A stretch of 64,000 nucleotides of DNA from Agapanthus africanus (Eukaryota; Streptophyta; Magnoliopsida; Asparagales; Amaryllidaceae), in contig CM057346.1 in assembly GCA_030015575.1 (NCBI GenBank), positions 113,937,899 to 114,001,898 of the forward strand, given 5' to 3'. The stretch's first letter is position 1, and the number at the start of each line of letters is the position of its first letter. The position numbers and the translations under genes are program-made. This document shows, piece after piece, positions 26,737 to 38,448 of the stretch. The notes beneath the pieces were generated by a model that worked only from the letters and a program-made list of their open reading frames with translations, did no database searches and was not told the origin of the DNA.

Positions 26737-29018
26737 CAACACTTAAATCACGCAACGTCTACAGGCGTAACGTAACTTAAGTAAGCCGAAGCCCAGAAAT
26801 CTAAACCCTTCAAAAGAAGTATGAAACATTTGGAAACCTAAAGTAAAAATCCTTAAGCTTAAATTTTTTTTGTTTCTTAAAGATTTCGGCAGCACCTCTT
26901 TTGTAAATTTCAGCCCCGAAACGGGTACAAACATAGAATGTTAAGAAAGTATCCCCAAACGGGAGCAAATCACGCCCAACGGTAAAAACAACCACCACAA
27001 GCATATATATGTATACGACGCCCAACGGCGAAGATCAACACAAAGGAAAATGAAAAGCAAGAAATCAAACCCACCAAGTGAACATATAACCCATCGCTCT
27101 AAGTCTCGCAACTACAAGTCTTGCTAAGATATATACAAACACTAGTTTCTGATCGATGGAGTTGACTAGATACAATAAGAATAATAATACAAGAGGAGTA
27201 CGATCCAACATGTACCACATACCAAAGCAAGTCATTTTACATATACATTCTATCTTATGAATCTCATGTCATGCTACTCTAATTTTTATACTTAATCTCG
27301 TGCAACTATATATCTATATATCGTGGTTCACATTCACTTTTCATATCCTTATATATCAATTCGAGACATCATTTCTATCATATCATGTCAAGGAGTCATG
27401 TCCCTATAGCTTTCACCTTATATTTCGATATATATATTCAATCATTCATATCACCTCTAACTATCTTTTTAACCATATCTATAGTTTTCTAACATAGCTT
27501 TCTCCGACTATATTCTATATCTCGGTTTCCATTCATAATTTGCGCGGGTGCTATACGCCATCTACCCGACTTTCCCCGTAGATATAAATCTACTCACCTG
27601 TGGAACTCCTTATTCAGCCGTAGTCGATGTGCTTTGTCGTCTCGGAATCCACGCAAAGATACCTACAAATGAACACATATCGCCACGTATGAAAACCAAA
27701 TTCGGAAAACCGATACGGTACACGATGCGCTCATAAGTTAGAACTTATAGCCTACGCATGCAAAAACGACCAACCAACCCTCATCGTTGACGTACAAATA
27801 TCAAACGACCAAATCTCATAAATAATATCAAAACCAAGAATTCCGAAATACGGAAAACATAACCCAAAACCATCCTAATATGCTTCCAGATTTTAGCTCA
27901 GGTGATCTGGGACAAAAAGAAAAATACAGTAGCTATGTTATAGGGTGTGTGAGCTACAGCCAAAACCCCAGCTTCAAAACTGCTACAGTAGACGACCAAG
28001 TTGCTACAGTAACCGGCCTGGCGATCCCCACCTCGAATTTTGGGCCTCGTCTTCTCATGGCGGTCTCCTATTGGTCAACTAGGTTAATGTATATTTTTGA
28101 TTTTTTTATAAAGGTCCTGGGTTGCTCCAGATTCCATGTAGACCTCAAAAAAAAACCACAAAACTGACACGGAACAATTCTAACTTCGTGTATCAGGTTC
28201 TAAACTCAATTCCAGGCCTCTAAATCAATCTCTAAGGTCTTATAAACACTCTTTACACCTCAATTGTCCACTTGACGGCAACTTATAATTTTCCAAGATC
28301 ACAAACCTATTTAATTCAAATTCTAACTAAAAATACGATATTTAACGCAAATACGATTCTAAAGTGAATGGATTAACTTAATAGCAACCAAAGAACTTTC
28401 TTAAGTTGCCCAAGTCTTCAAAATCCAAACTTGAATGGTTCTAAGGTCTTAGAGTAGCTTGGTGCATGTTTTATGTGAAGGGTGCATGAGGTTTAAGTTA
28501 GGATTTGGAGATGTGGCAAGGGGGTAGTGAAGGATTGAATGAGAAGCAAAGAGATGAAGAAATAATGGGGAGATGAAGGATTTGGGGCAGCCAAGTTAAC
28601 CTTCTCTCTCTCTCTTAGCCTCACTCTCTCACAACAAATGTCTCTCCCTACACTCACCTCTCTCACAAATATCTCATTTTGTCCAAGGCATCAAGTTTTT
28701 ATTCCATTCACACTCACACACTCTTTTCTCTCTTTGCATTCTTTCTTTTCTCTTTTCTCACTAACTCACAAACACACACATGCACATGACATGTGCATAA
28801 GTCACGGAAAAATGTAAAAACACGGATTTTGCCAAAAATCCGATAAATACCATTAAAAATAAATAAATTATTTTAATCTCCGATAAATTTCCAAATATTG
28901 GTATATACTTATACCACTTTACGAAAACCCCAATTTCGCAAATCGGGTAGTTTTCGCGAAATATATTATTTTAATATTAAATTTCTAAATTAATATTTTA
29001 TATTTCTGAAATGTTACA
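26737..29018 (-). repeat. 5' LTR of the chromovirus-like element, main piece
   Basis: 2.28 kb from just right of the GTGAC duplication to TGTTACA at 29018. Its right 370 bp match 15262-15634. Together with 19192-19216 it makes a 2.3-kb LTR. No gene; small open frames are not conserved. Confidence 0.8.
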
Positions 29019-29325
29019 CCATTCATTCCTTTGATCTATCTTCATCGATACTTGCTTGAGGTTACTGTCACCATGGCTACGAGAGCAGAGAGGGAGCTGC
29101 GGCTAGAGATGCGGTCAGAGCGAGCTCGCCATAGACGAGGACTGATAATGATATCCTTCTGGTGACGTAGGAACGTATCGGTTTACTGGTTATGTTGAGA
29201 TCTCTCGTTTGAGGCGAGTGTTCGGATCTATACTGGATGATCGGGCCATTGATAGAGGCTGCCAGATTGAGAGGACTGTTGATGCTGGGTTCCTTAGCAT
29301 CCTTACTATGTTTTCTAAGGCATCA
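29019..29325 (+). pseudogene. Leader and gag start of another chromovirus copy, opposite orientation
   Basis: From CCATTCATTCCTTTGATC onward this plus-strand piece is homologous to the minus strand at 18780-18520. An ATG at 29082 opens MATRAERELRLEMRSERARH and stops after about 30 codons. The chromovirus-like element therefore appears to have inserted into the leader of a relative in the opposite direction. Confidence 0.55.
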
Positions 29326-29334
29326 TGCGTGAAA

Positions 29335-30261
29335 TTTTAAAAAAATCTGGTGTGCTAAGCAACCCATAACCGAGGATCTAACTAGAGAATTAGGGTTAAA
29401 CTAAGCAAGTAAATAACTTTACTCTAAGTGAACAAGAAATACAACCTTTGTAGACCGGTCCTTCACTTTTAAAGCTCTGTATAGTAGTCCCTTTGCTCCA
29501 AGTAGTAGTGTCCTGCACTCTCCTTTGGCTCCACTAGGTGAAAGGAACGAGCTTGCTTAAGGATCTTCGAGACCGAAGATGTTCTACGTCGAAGAATCTC
29601 TACCTCAAGCTAGCTCTTCACTAATTGATGAACTAGTGAAGAAACAACCTATACTAAATGGCTAGTTTGATGAAGTAGGAATTTTGCTCACTTTAGAATA
29701 ATTTATCTCTCTTTCTTTTCTTTACTCACTCAAATCTAGAGAGCAAGTGAAAGAGATCAAGAAAATGATCTCAAGTGATCCAAGTGTGAACCATGGGTGA
29801 GAAAATATCTCATATAACTCATGTAGAGACTAAACCATGGCTAAAGATAATGGTTAGGTTAATAAATATCTAGAGTAAAACAAAATTAGTGGACTTTAGT
29901 CAATCCTTCTCCATGCTTCCACAAGCATCTTAGCCATGCTAATTTCCACCTAATTTGATTTTTCCTTTAATATTTAAACACCAAAATTATCTTAAGTATG
30001 GTATGAGTCTCATATACCCAAGTCCAATGTATCATCTAGCATGACACATAAACAAATATATTAATATGTATCACATATATATATTTGTATGTATTTAGAT
30101 AAAACATTTTCTTAAGTGAGCTAATATTAGTTAATGTATATTAATATATCAAATATATAATCATACATTAAATTATTAAATCAACACTTGATTTAATAAC
30201 CCGGCTGTATCGCATTCAACCAACTGATATCATTTATATGTATATCACATATACATATTGT
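29335..30261 (-). repeat. Angela-like Copia LTR fragment
   Basis: Reverse complement of the 3' two thirds of the Copia LTRs at 48607-50277, 56333-58523 and 61254-63540. Landmarks are GTGCTAAGCAACCC at the left, the GAAGTAGGAATTTTGCTCAC block near 29675, and the palindrome TTATTAAATCAACACTTGATTTAATAA (12-bp arms, near 30170-30200). No coding sequence. Confidence 0.7.
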
Positions 30262-31137
30262 TAGGTTACCTACAATGGCAGCAAGGTTTCGGGTGGCATC
30301 ATCCATGCCAAGTTTAAATTTTTGCCATTATAGATAACCCCAACACAAGATCTTTAACTAGAGAATCAAACTAAACTTTAAAGTAAACAAATTGCCTTTG
30401 CTAAAAGATAACAACACATGCAAAATTAGCAAACACAAACAACACCTAAAGTATCAAAACCCAGAGCCTTAAACACTGTAAAAAATTCAACCCTGAACTG
30501 CCCAATGTAGCCGGTTTTGACGGTCACAAAATCGAGTTAAGGTTTTGTTTCGGTTATTTTAGACGGTATTAAAAAGTTCAAACGGATATCAAATACCCAC
30601 TTTAACCCTTCCAGAAAATTTTCAAGTGTTGGATTTTTCCTTAGTTAAAGAACATTCATATAGCGTGCAAGTGATGAGGTGAACCCTCTAGAAGAACAAA
30701 ACCTTAACTCGATTTTGTGATCGTCAAAACCGCCACTAAACCCTAGGGTTTGTGGTAGTTTATCGGTGCCACAAGTGAGGCATTGGTTGACCCTTCTACG
30801 GTTGGTTCATTGCTACTGTGGCATGTGATGGATAATTTTAAATTACGCTCAAGTGTTGAGCTTTTGGGAAATTTTGGGTGTTTGTCGATTCGATCGGAAT
30901 GTTTAATATTGTCTAGCTTTTTCTGCAATGTGATACAATATGTGGAATTCATATAGTTAGGCATGAACTCCATAATATATGATATTTCGGGTTTACGATG
31001 TCTAAGATGATTGTGGACCAAATGTTGTAGTTTTTCACTTTCTTTTCTGTGACTGTAAGTGTAATATATGGTATATCGCCGTTGTCATTGCTATATGTCA
31101 ACGACAATTGTGATAGGCATATTTACTTACGTTGATC
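30262..31137. repeat. Rearranged Angela-like Copia LTR end and leader, partly inverted
   Basis: 30262-30520 matches, in reverse, the LTR end and leader of the Copia element at 50250-50640 (GGTTACCTACAATGGCAGCAAGG; CAACACCTAAAG...AAAACCCAGAGCC). 30540-31137 matches the same leader in the forward direction (50660-51665), ending ATTTACTTACGTTGAT. The two halves thus meet head to head near 30530. No gene. Confidence 0.65.
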
Positions 31138-32232
31138 CACGATCAAGCGTGTGGCGGGCATTTTGGCCCCAGAAAGACAGCTGAGAAGATCTTGCAATGT
31201 GGTTTCTACTGGCCACAACTTTTCAAAGACGCTCATGACTATTGCAAGACTTGTTCCCGGTGCCAACACTTGGGCCGGATATCCCGGAGGAACGAGATGC
31301 CGCTCCAACCGATCTTGGTTGTGGAGATTTTCGATGTTTGGGGGATAGATTTCATGGGGCCATTTCCCAGCTTTTTTGGGAACTTGTACATCCTTCTCGC
31401 TGTTGATTACGTCTCTAAATGGGTCGAGGCTGTGCCCAGCCGGACTAACGACAACAAGGTTGTCGTTAGGTTCCTTAAAGAAAACATTTTCTCCCGGTTT
31501 GGGCACCCCCGAGCGATCATTAGCGACAATGGAAGTCATTTCTGCAACAAAACTTTCGAAGCCTTGATGCGGAAATACTTCATTAATCATAAGCTCTCTA
31601 CGCCCTACCACCCCCAAACCTGCGGGCAGGCCGAAGTTTTAAATCGGCAAATCAAGCAGATACTGGAGAAGACGGTTTCCAAGAACCGTAAGGATTGGTC
31701 GCTGAAACTCACTGATGCCCTTTGGGCCTTTCGAACCGCTTATAAGACCGACCTTCGCATGTCTGCCTATCAGCTTGTGTACGGAAAAGCCTGCCACCTA
31801 CCTGTCGAAATAGAGCATCGCACATTTTGGGCGATAAAGGAGTTGAATCTGTCTCTCGAAGATGCGAGCAGCCATCCGAAGCTGCAACTGAACGAACTGA
31901 GCGAGTTTAGTGATGAGGCTTACGATAACGCGGTTGTCGTTAAGAATCGAACGAAGGTGTTTCACGATAAACAACTTTTGCGCAAAACCTTCGTACCTGG
32001 TCAGCAGGTACTGCTTTACGACACCCGACTTCACTTCCATCCAGGAAAGCTCAGATCTCGCTGGAAAGGGCCGTATTTTGTGCGGAATGTATATCCGCAA
32101 GACGCTGTGGATTTGGAAAATCCGAAGGACGGTTCATTTTTCAAAGTGAATGGACACCGACTCAAACCGTACCTTAGCGCCAAACCAACAGAGGAGCTCC
32201 TGGTCTTACAGGAGCCGGTTTACCCTGCCTAA
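31132..32232 (+). CDS. Athila-type integrase (C-terminal part of pol)
   Basis: An uninterrupted 366-codon frame. It begins inside the HHCC zinc finger (H3, H10, C41, C44 in CSRC), followed by the rve core with D73 in WGIDFMGP, D132 in ISDNGSHF and E168 in QAEVLNRQ (35 residues between the last two), and [20 protein letters not shown], which is typical of Athila. The C-terminal module with GPYFVRNV at about residue 290 follows, and the protein ends naturally before the 3' UTR. All catalytic residues are intact. The first codons (31132-31137) belong to neighbouring Copia sequence; RT and RNase H are missing, so the element is cut off at its 5' side and this is a fragment, not a functional gene. 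Confidence 0.92.
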   Translation: MIHDQACGGHFGPRKTAEKILQCGFYWPQLFKDAHDYCKTCSRCQHLGRISRRNEMPLQPILVVEIFDVWGIDFMGPFPSFFGNLYILLAVDYVSKWVEAVPSRTNDNKVVVRFLKENIFSRFGHPRAIISDNGSHFCNKTFEALMRKYFINHKLSTPYHPQTCGQAEVLNRQIKQILEKTVSKNRKDWSLKLTDALWAFRTAYKTDLRMSAYQLVYGKACHLPVEIEHRTFWAIKELNLSLEDASSHPKLQLNELSEFSDEAYDNAVVVKNRTKVFHDKQLLRKTFVPGQQVLLYDTRLHFHPGKLRSRWKGPYFVRNVYPQDAVDLENPKDGSFFKVNGHRLKPYLSAKPTEELLVLQEPVYPA

Positions 32233-33894
32233 TCTTCCTCTGCCTACCTCCAAACTACGGTTATCCAGCCAAGAACAGTGGACACTGTTCCAAATAAGTT
32301 TTGGGGTATGTATAAACCATTTTGTATATATTTGTGGATATTCTTTTCCTTTCTTTTTCTTTTTCTTTTCTTCAAAAAAAAAAATTTGTGTATCGCTAAC
32401 CGACATTTTTGACCCTTCAAATGATCTCTTCATGCGATGACAGTGAGGACACTGTCCAGTTTAAATTTGGGGTTACGCTCGGTACGCATTTCTTACCTTC
32501 GCATTCATATGTATATTTTGCATCTGCATATTAAAATCCATAAAAATCTGAAAATTTTCTAAAAATATAAAAACTTTTCTGTCAAGTTAGCTAGTGGGAG
32601 GACTCTGATTCAACATTTTGACGGTTTTGTTTGTTAAAATAAGAATAACTAAATCTTATGTTTAGATTTTGAAAACCTGAAAGACAACTCTCCTTTGAAG
32701 TTAACTATAGCTGATATACGTCTTTACATCACACTCCATGTGTAGTGAGTTTTTGGAAATTAGATGACAAGTCTTTTATGTCGAAAAACTTTTAAATGGA
32801 TCAATGATTTTCTAAGGATCAAATAGGGTTATTCTGAAATAAGAAATGTCAAGAATAGTTTATGAAGTAAAGCGAATATGAAGGAATGTTATTGATACCA
32901 TAATTGGAACTAAGTCTGAAAATAACCCATCTGGAACTTGATTGGAATGATTACACACCAAACCCACTAAACACGTCTTTTATCCAAAAAAATAACTGAA
33001 CTGCCGGCTATATCTCCGTTCGTATTAAATCATCTGATTTTCACGCCAAACTGTCTTTTGTTTTTGGACCTAGGTAACTTGAGTAATTAAGTCCGCTGGG
33101 GTGTTTCTACACCTAATGCCCTAAAACCAACTGGTTTGAGTGCATTGGCCCAAAGCTCGCTAAGAAGCCTAAAAAGTCCAGATTAAAACAAAGTCAAGCA
33201 AGTTTTCTCTCCGAGTTAAAATTCCTAACGGTTCTTTGTGTGAGAATAATCTTGATAAAAGACAGGCTTTTATAAAAAATTTAGCGGAGATATGAAGGTT
33301 TTATTCTATGATAAAGGCTATTGCACGTTCACAGAGGTGTGTATGAAATGAAAACAAGAAAAAGGTGGAGTGAAAAATAAGACCTACTTTCCTGTTAAGG
33401 AAGATAGAAATTCTGAAGTTGAAACCTTACTGGAAAACGAAACTTGAAAAATGCTTAACTCTTTATAAAACTTATGTGATCCTTTCAAAATTTTTATCTG
33501 GGCTTTATTATGTGACATGATGACGTAAATCGATCCTTCTGGAAACTTAACGACACTATTTGCACTGCACGTAAAGATATATAAAATCTGTAGTTAAATA
33601 AGAAGCGAGGTGTGAAAAATAAAGGTTGAATAGTCTAGACTTAGGATAATAGAATTGTTATTTTCAGAAACAAAACTTTAGGGTTTGAATCTTAGTTATT
33701 TTACAAAACTAGCTTGACCGGATTTTGTGGGTAGTATCCGCTGAAAACCCTCAGGAGACAACACTCCTCCTACTAGGGACACCTAGAGGTTTAACGGCTT
33801 GTTGCACATGCTCAGTGCAATCGCGTTCCCTGCGAAAGTGAGGTTAGGAAATTTTTTGTGAATAAATTGGCTTTGCTTGGGACGAGCAAATGAT
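32233..33894 (+). other. 3' UTR of the coding Athila-like fragment
   Basis: No gene. Contains a perfect hairpin AACAGTGGACACTGTT at 32274-32290 and the CAGTGAGGACACTG block near 32441, followed by TTTAAATTTGGGGTTACGCTCGGTACG; the same block with polypurine-like tail occurs in the non-autonomous relative. The stretch 33720-33890 (CGCTGAAAACCCTCAGG... GACGAGCAAATG) matches 20660-20820 in reverse. Confidence 0.7.
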
Positions 33895-33909
33895 AAGTTT
33901 GGGGGTATT
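33895..33909 (+). other. Polypurine tract of the coding Athila-like fragment
   Basis: AAGTTTGGGGGTATT immediately before the LTR start TGTTCATATC. Confidence 0.88.
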
Positions 33910-35491
33910 TGTTCATATCAGATTTTTGCATTTTCATACCGCCCAATTTTTATCACATTGCATATCGGTAGGTACTCTTGAGCCGTGTTTGCTAGTCAAT
34001 TGCAGGATACAGGTTCTCGGCTTTAAAACGGTGAAATTCAAGGAAAAACACGACAAAACCCGGGTTCCTGCCAACCACAGATAAAACACGGATCTCCGCT
34101 CTTTATCCGTCTGTTGCCACACACCAGTTTAAGAGACAAAATGGTAAATCGATGTCGTTTTCATACACAAGGCTCAATGGCAATACAAGATCCAAGAAAT
34201 CTACGTGGAGCTCGAGGAAATCATGACAAAAAGATCCACATCAAATCACCTTTTGCTCAACAGAAATTCTGGAAAAATCGTGAAGAAATTCTGAGAAAAG
34301 ATATATACCAGACTCATGGGCACAGCAGACCAGGGGAGTACAAGAAATTGGAAGGCCTAACTCACCTAAATGGCCGCGGAACCGCGGCCAATAAGGGGTC
34401 TAGGCCGCGGTTCCGCGGCCGTATAGTGGCGGCAGTCGACCAAATTTTAGGGGCTGTTTTGTCTTTTCATCTTTGTTCTGAATGTTGCCCTACATTTTCA
34501 TTTCCCAGCCTATAAATAGCCCAGAACCTTGTGAAGCCAAGGGTGCATAATCTTGTATTTTTTTTTAAGGTTTTAGAATACATGTTCTTCTTCCTCTTCT
34601 CATCTCTTCTCCATTGAAAAACTTGTAGTGAGCTTTTGTGAGTGAAGAATGATGAATAAAGAAGTTCCTTTTATTATTATGCTTGTCTTGTTCTCTTATT
34701 ATTGCTTGTAATTTTCATTTGTTAACTTAGTTGTTGTTATTTCTTGTTGTTTCTTTCTTTTCTCTTTTCGTTTATCCTTAAAACAACCATGATGCTTACG
34801 CTTGATCCTTGCCAAGGTGAGGTCGCAAATAGCTAGTTGTTATCTTCTAATCTCTTTCTTTCTATCTTCCTCTTTTGTTTTGTTTTCTTTTCATTATGAT
34901 GTGTGAGTAGTTTCATACTTGTTAGGGTAGGATAAAGGAAGTTTGAGAGAAGGAAATCTCTCTCACTCTTTCCTTACCCAACAACTTAATTCGACTCCCG
35001 TTAATTGAACCACAATCCGCTCCTTACGGCATCCTATCCTACATGATAGCGGTGATTCCGTAGTGAGACCGGTTGTGGTTGAATTAACCGGAGGTTATGG
35101 CTATGAGCCAAGAACGGACGGACAAGCACCAAAAGGAAGAACTTATGCGTTGGAAAGCCTAGCTTATACTCGCAAGTTCCTTCCTAGTCGTGCTAATCCC
35201 CGTTGTTGCCGATTACCGTAACACCGATATTAAGAGGGGCAATGAAAGAGGTGAGCGACTCCTAACTCAAACTAACCTAATCCTAACCCTAACAAGATCT
35301 CTTTACATATCTTTTTAATACTTAATTAATCACAACAAAATCTGGAAAACTGGACTTAACTCGTTAAAGCACAAAGAAAAAGATTCCTATCTCCCGGCGG
35401 ACGACCCGTACTCAACCGGCTAGCTACGAGCGAAACCGTCTTGATTACGGTAATTAACTAAAACTTGAACAAGCAGAATCCCTAACAATCA
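33910..35491 (+). repeat. 3' LTR of the coding Athila-like fragment
   Basis: 1.58 kb, from TGTTCATATCAGATTTTTGC to CCTAACAATCA, colinear with the reverse complement of 19222-20633. It includes the palindromes CCGCGGAACCGCGG at 34374-34387 and CCGCGGTTCCGCGG at 34405-34418. Confidence 0.88.
34511..34518 (+). promoter_or_regulatory. TATA box in the Athila-like LTR
   Basis: CCTATAAATAGCCC on the plus strand, at the position equivalent to the TATA boxes of the related LTRs. Confidence 0.6.
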
Positions 35492-36797
35492 CCGGCCTCC
35501 CCCATGCCAAAATGAAATTATGTAATAAATAATTTTGATATAATTTTTTATGCATGAATGTAAGAAAAATGGGCATAAAGCCAAATTTTTGTAAAGCCTA
35601 TGGCTCATGTGCAAAAGCACTGAGCACATGAGGTATGGGATGGGCAAAATGCCATTTTGTAAAGCGTAAGGGCCTATATGTAAATTTATAAGCCTATATA
35701 TGGCAACATGATAATGAAATAAAAAGAACATTTCACTACCCTCAAAATCTAGGGTTTTGTGATTCTTTCTCCTTCCTCAAGGTTCTAAACCTTCTTCCCC
35801 TTTTCAATTAAATCAAGAGTTTTACTCTTCCTTTTTCAAAATTAAATAGTTTTTCACCACAAAACACACAAAGGGGAGCTCAGATCTTCCATCAGATCTC
35901 AAAAAGGGGAGATTTTTAAATCTCACCCCCTTTATCCAAGATCCGGCCAACCGAGAGGAAGAAGAAGGAGACCCATCTCCAAAAATCCCATCTTGGGAAG
36001 ATCCAGGGCCAAATGGGAGAGAAACAAAAGTTCCCCTTTGATCATTTCTAAAGATTTCTAGGAGTTTAACTCTATTCAAGGTCTGCTAGAGTTCAGCTCC
36101 ATAAATTAATCTCTTTTTATGACTTTAACTCCAGAATTCAAATCGGGAGCACAACTCCCAGTGCAGGGACAAAGTCCCTTTTTCTGCTAACGCCCAGCGC
36201 CCGCATGCCAAGTACGTAGGGTGCTGGCACCCAGCGCCCGCGTGCCAAGCATGTGGGACGCTGGCACGCAGCGCCCAGCGCCTACCGCCCGCATGCCAAG
36301 CACGTGGGACTCCAGCGCCCACGTGCCAAGCGCGTGAGGCGCCATAGCCTAGCGCCCACGTGCCAGGCACGTGAGGCACTGGCACCCACACGTTCTTTTG
36401 GCGCTATTCTTCTTTTTTATATACACACACACTCCACAATACTGTGCCTGTTAGGAAAAATTTCTAATGGAGCGCTACCCTGCACCCTGTTAGGGGGCTG
36501 CTAGCCTCTTTGACCCCCAGCCCGCTATCCGGGTAGTGGGACCCCCGTAAACTCTACGGGGCCCCCGATATATCCAAAACTCCTTCATAATGTTCGCATG
36601 ACTAGTTTGACCCGTCTATCAGAGGTTCTCTCGCCTTAAAGGTGATGAGTAATTAACGGCAGCTTAGTCCATGACTGCCGGAGATTTGGATCCCCACAAT
36701 CAATAAACCCCAGCCTACTCTAGGCAAGGAGAATCTGTAATGCGCCAGACCAGCGCGCACATATTCCCATCTCAATAGGGTGACGAAAAACACCCTA
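35492..36797. repeat. Unassigned LTR-like block built of mini-hairpins
   Basis: No gene. The segment lies between the Athila LTR end and Copia RT (which resumes at 36798) and ends ...CACCCTACA, so it may be an LTR or its remnant. Perfect small hairpins follow each other: a 9-bp stem CTCATGTGC/GCACATGAG (35604-35632), AGGTTCTAAACCT at 35780, AGAGTTTTACTCT at 35816, GGGACAAAGTCCC at 36166. A GC-rich stretch of CACGTG- and GCGC-containing words covers 36185-36390. The style equals the Tat LTR at 13830-15250, although I cannot align the two. Confidence 0.5.
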
Positions 36798-37039
36798 CAA
36801 TACTATTGATAGGAAATGATGTTCCTATACTGCACTCGGTAAAACTCTTCCTATCACAAAAGTTCTCCATGAAAGATCTGGGTGATGCCTCATACGTCCT
36901 GGGGATAATGATCTATAGAGATAGATCTAAAAGGATGTTGGGATTTTCCTAATTCAGGTACATAGACACCAAACTAAAGAGATTTAGTATGGAAGATTCT
37001 AAGCCTGGTAATTTACCCGCTTGTTCAGGAATCACTCTC
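36798..37039 (+). pseudogene. Copia RT fragment, just after the catalytic motif
   Basis: The translation reads TILLIGNDVPILHSVKLFLS, then KFSMKDLGDASYVLGI and IYRDRSKRMLGFS, the conserved region that follows YVDD in Copia RT; one stop falls after LGFS. The YVDD itself is lost at the left breakpoint. The reading continues on the other side of the insertion at 60506. Confidence 0.85.
37035..37039. repeat. Target-site duplication CTCTC (left)
   Basis: CTCTC precedes TGTCATGCCCCG, and CTCTC at 60501-60505 follows CGTTACA. Removing the insertion restores the Copia reading ITLS. Confidence 0.85.
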
Positions 37040-37947
37040 TGTCATGCCCCGCTTCCCAGCAGATGGAAACGGTAACGTGGCAAGCCTGCGGCATATTTAT
37101 CCATAGAAGGTCATTCCCTAAATAAATATACTAAACGTATTGAAACAATAATACACAATACAAGAATAAATGCATACTGTAAATTTTTTCAACAAACATC
37201 CTTATTTAAATTCAACTTCCAATATTTACAAATACATGAGTTTATGCTGGAAAGTAAATACAATAAGGAAAATGCCTAAACAAGTGGCATACATAAACTG
37301 AAGAAAAGTGAAGCTGAGCAAGCCCTGAATAGCGATCTAGTTGTAGTCCTCCTCTGTGGCTTCCACTTCATCCGTCTCGACTGTTTCTGACGAACATTCT
37401 AAGAGAAGTAACGTGGGTAGAATGCCCATCAGCAAACTAGCGTTCGGTAAGTCCCAAGGATATGTAAGAGTAAAGAAAATGACAAGTGTAGAATATATGA
37501 CGAGTAAAAGTATATGTTCATGGGTAAATATATTCTATATGTCATTATATGGTCACTATGTTGACGTTAATTTCCAAGTGTGAATGTCAACGCAGCCGTA
37601 GAAGTATTCACGAGCTCAAAAGTGGGGCCCTAGAACCAAGGAAACATGAGCCCATTTCATGTGTTAGCATCGGGGCTCTAGGCTGTGGATGAGTCAACCC
37701 AACTGATATTCGAGTAAAATAAAAAAGTGGACAATACAGGAATCCTGAAGCTCTGTTGGATTCACACAAGAAACTACCCCAAACACCCTGAGTATAATAT
37801 ATTAAATGGTTAATATACTTAATTGGTTTGATTGATTGATTAACATGTCTTGATCGAAACCATAGATTGCAAAAGGAGTGGAATGGAGTTGAGTGAGTCG
37901 AGTAATATATGAGTCATGACAATTGCAATCTTGGTTCAAGTCAAGTT
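37040..37947 (-). repeat. Solo chromovirus-like LTR, left piece
   Basis: Begins TGTCATGCCCCGCTTCCC on the plus strand (LTR end GGGGCATGACA on the minus strand). It continues at 58529. I find no primer site, polypurine tract or second LTR, and the target duplications abut the outer ends, hence a solo LTR of about 2.88 kb left by recombination. Confidence 0.7.
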
Positions 37948-38448
37948 TGTTAGTTAGATGTAAGCCCTAGAGGCCATTATTGTACATATGATGTATATTA
38001 TAGTGGATGCTTGGACATATATAGAGAGGGCATTCATGCTCGACATGATAGTATGCTATCCGGTTGCTCTTTATCTTAACATGCACACTTATAGTCTTTC
38101 TATTAGATGTTGATAAAGCCCTTAGGATGGGTACTTGACTACCAGGATTATGATGCAGATCATACTAGTGTGGCAAGGTTAGTCGGTAAGTACATCCTTC
38201 AAATGTTCCTAGTCATGGGAGTATCGAGATGGGGCATCGATATTCCAGAGCAGACTAGCGTATTTGCTTCTCGACCTATATGATGGGCGATGGATGATCC
38301 CACATCCATTGGTGTTTAACATCAAAGAAGGTATAACGATGCTCAGTGGAGACTGGGTATACAGAACGGACTCGCCGAGAACTCCTAATTGGTATTATAC
38401 ATATCGTCAGATTGCAGTTCTCTGGTGACACTGGTACAGGTTAGTCTG
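37948..38448 (+). repeat. 5' LTR of the second Angela-like element, first piece
   Basis: Matches 56333-56835 of the 3' LTR (TATGCCCTAGAGGCCATTAT; GTGACACTGGTACAGG). Interrupted after GTTAGTCTG by the third Copia element. Confidence 0.88.

Larger units (their letters stand above)
15262..29018 (-). mobile_element. Chromovirus-like, coding-deficient (LARD-like) Ty3/Gypsy element, interrupted by two insertions
   Basis: On the minus strand the 5' LTR starts TGTAACATTTCAGAAATA at 29018, runs to 26737, is interrupted by the Athila-like element, and ends ...GGGTCGTGACA at 19192. An initiator-Met primer site follows at 19187-19176. The internal region (19191-15635) ends in the polypurine tract AAGGGGGGAAAAT, and the 3' LTR starts at 15634 with the same TGTAACATTTC. 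Only 373 bp of that LTR are visible because the Tat element is inserted in it. The internal 3.5 kb has no recognisable gag-pol, so the element must have relied on enzymes of others. Confidence 0.8.
31138..35491 (+). mobile_element. 3' half of a coding Athila-like element
   Basis: Integrase, 1.66-kb 3' UTR, polypurine tract and complete 3' LTR in order on the plus strand. The left side breaks off abruptly inside integrase at about 31138 where Copia leader sequence ends. LTR and 3' UTR show it belongs to the same family as the non-autonomous element at 19222-26731, but it is more diverged from it than that element's two LTRs are from each other. Confidence 0.85.

Noticed and set aside
31123-31617. 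164-codon minus-strand frame
   Set aside because: It is antisense to the Athila integrase with intact catalytic motifs.
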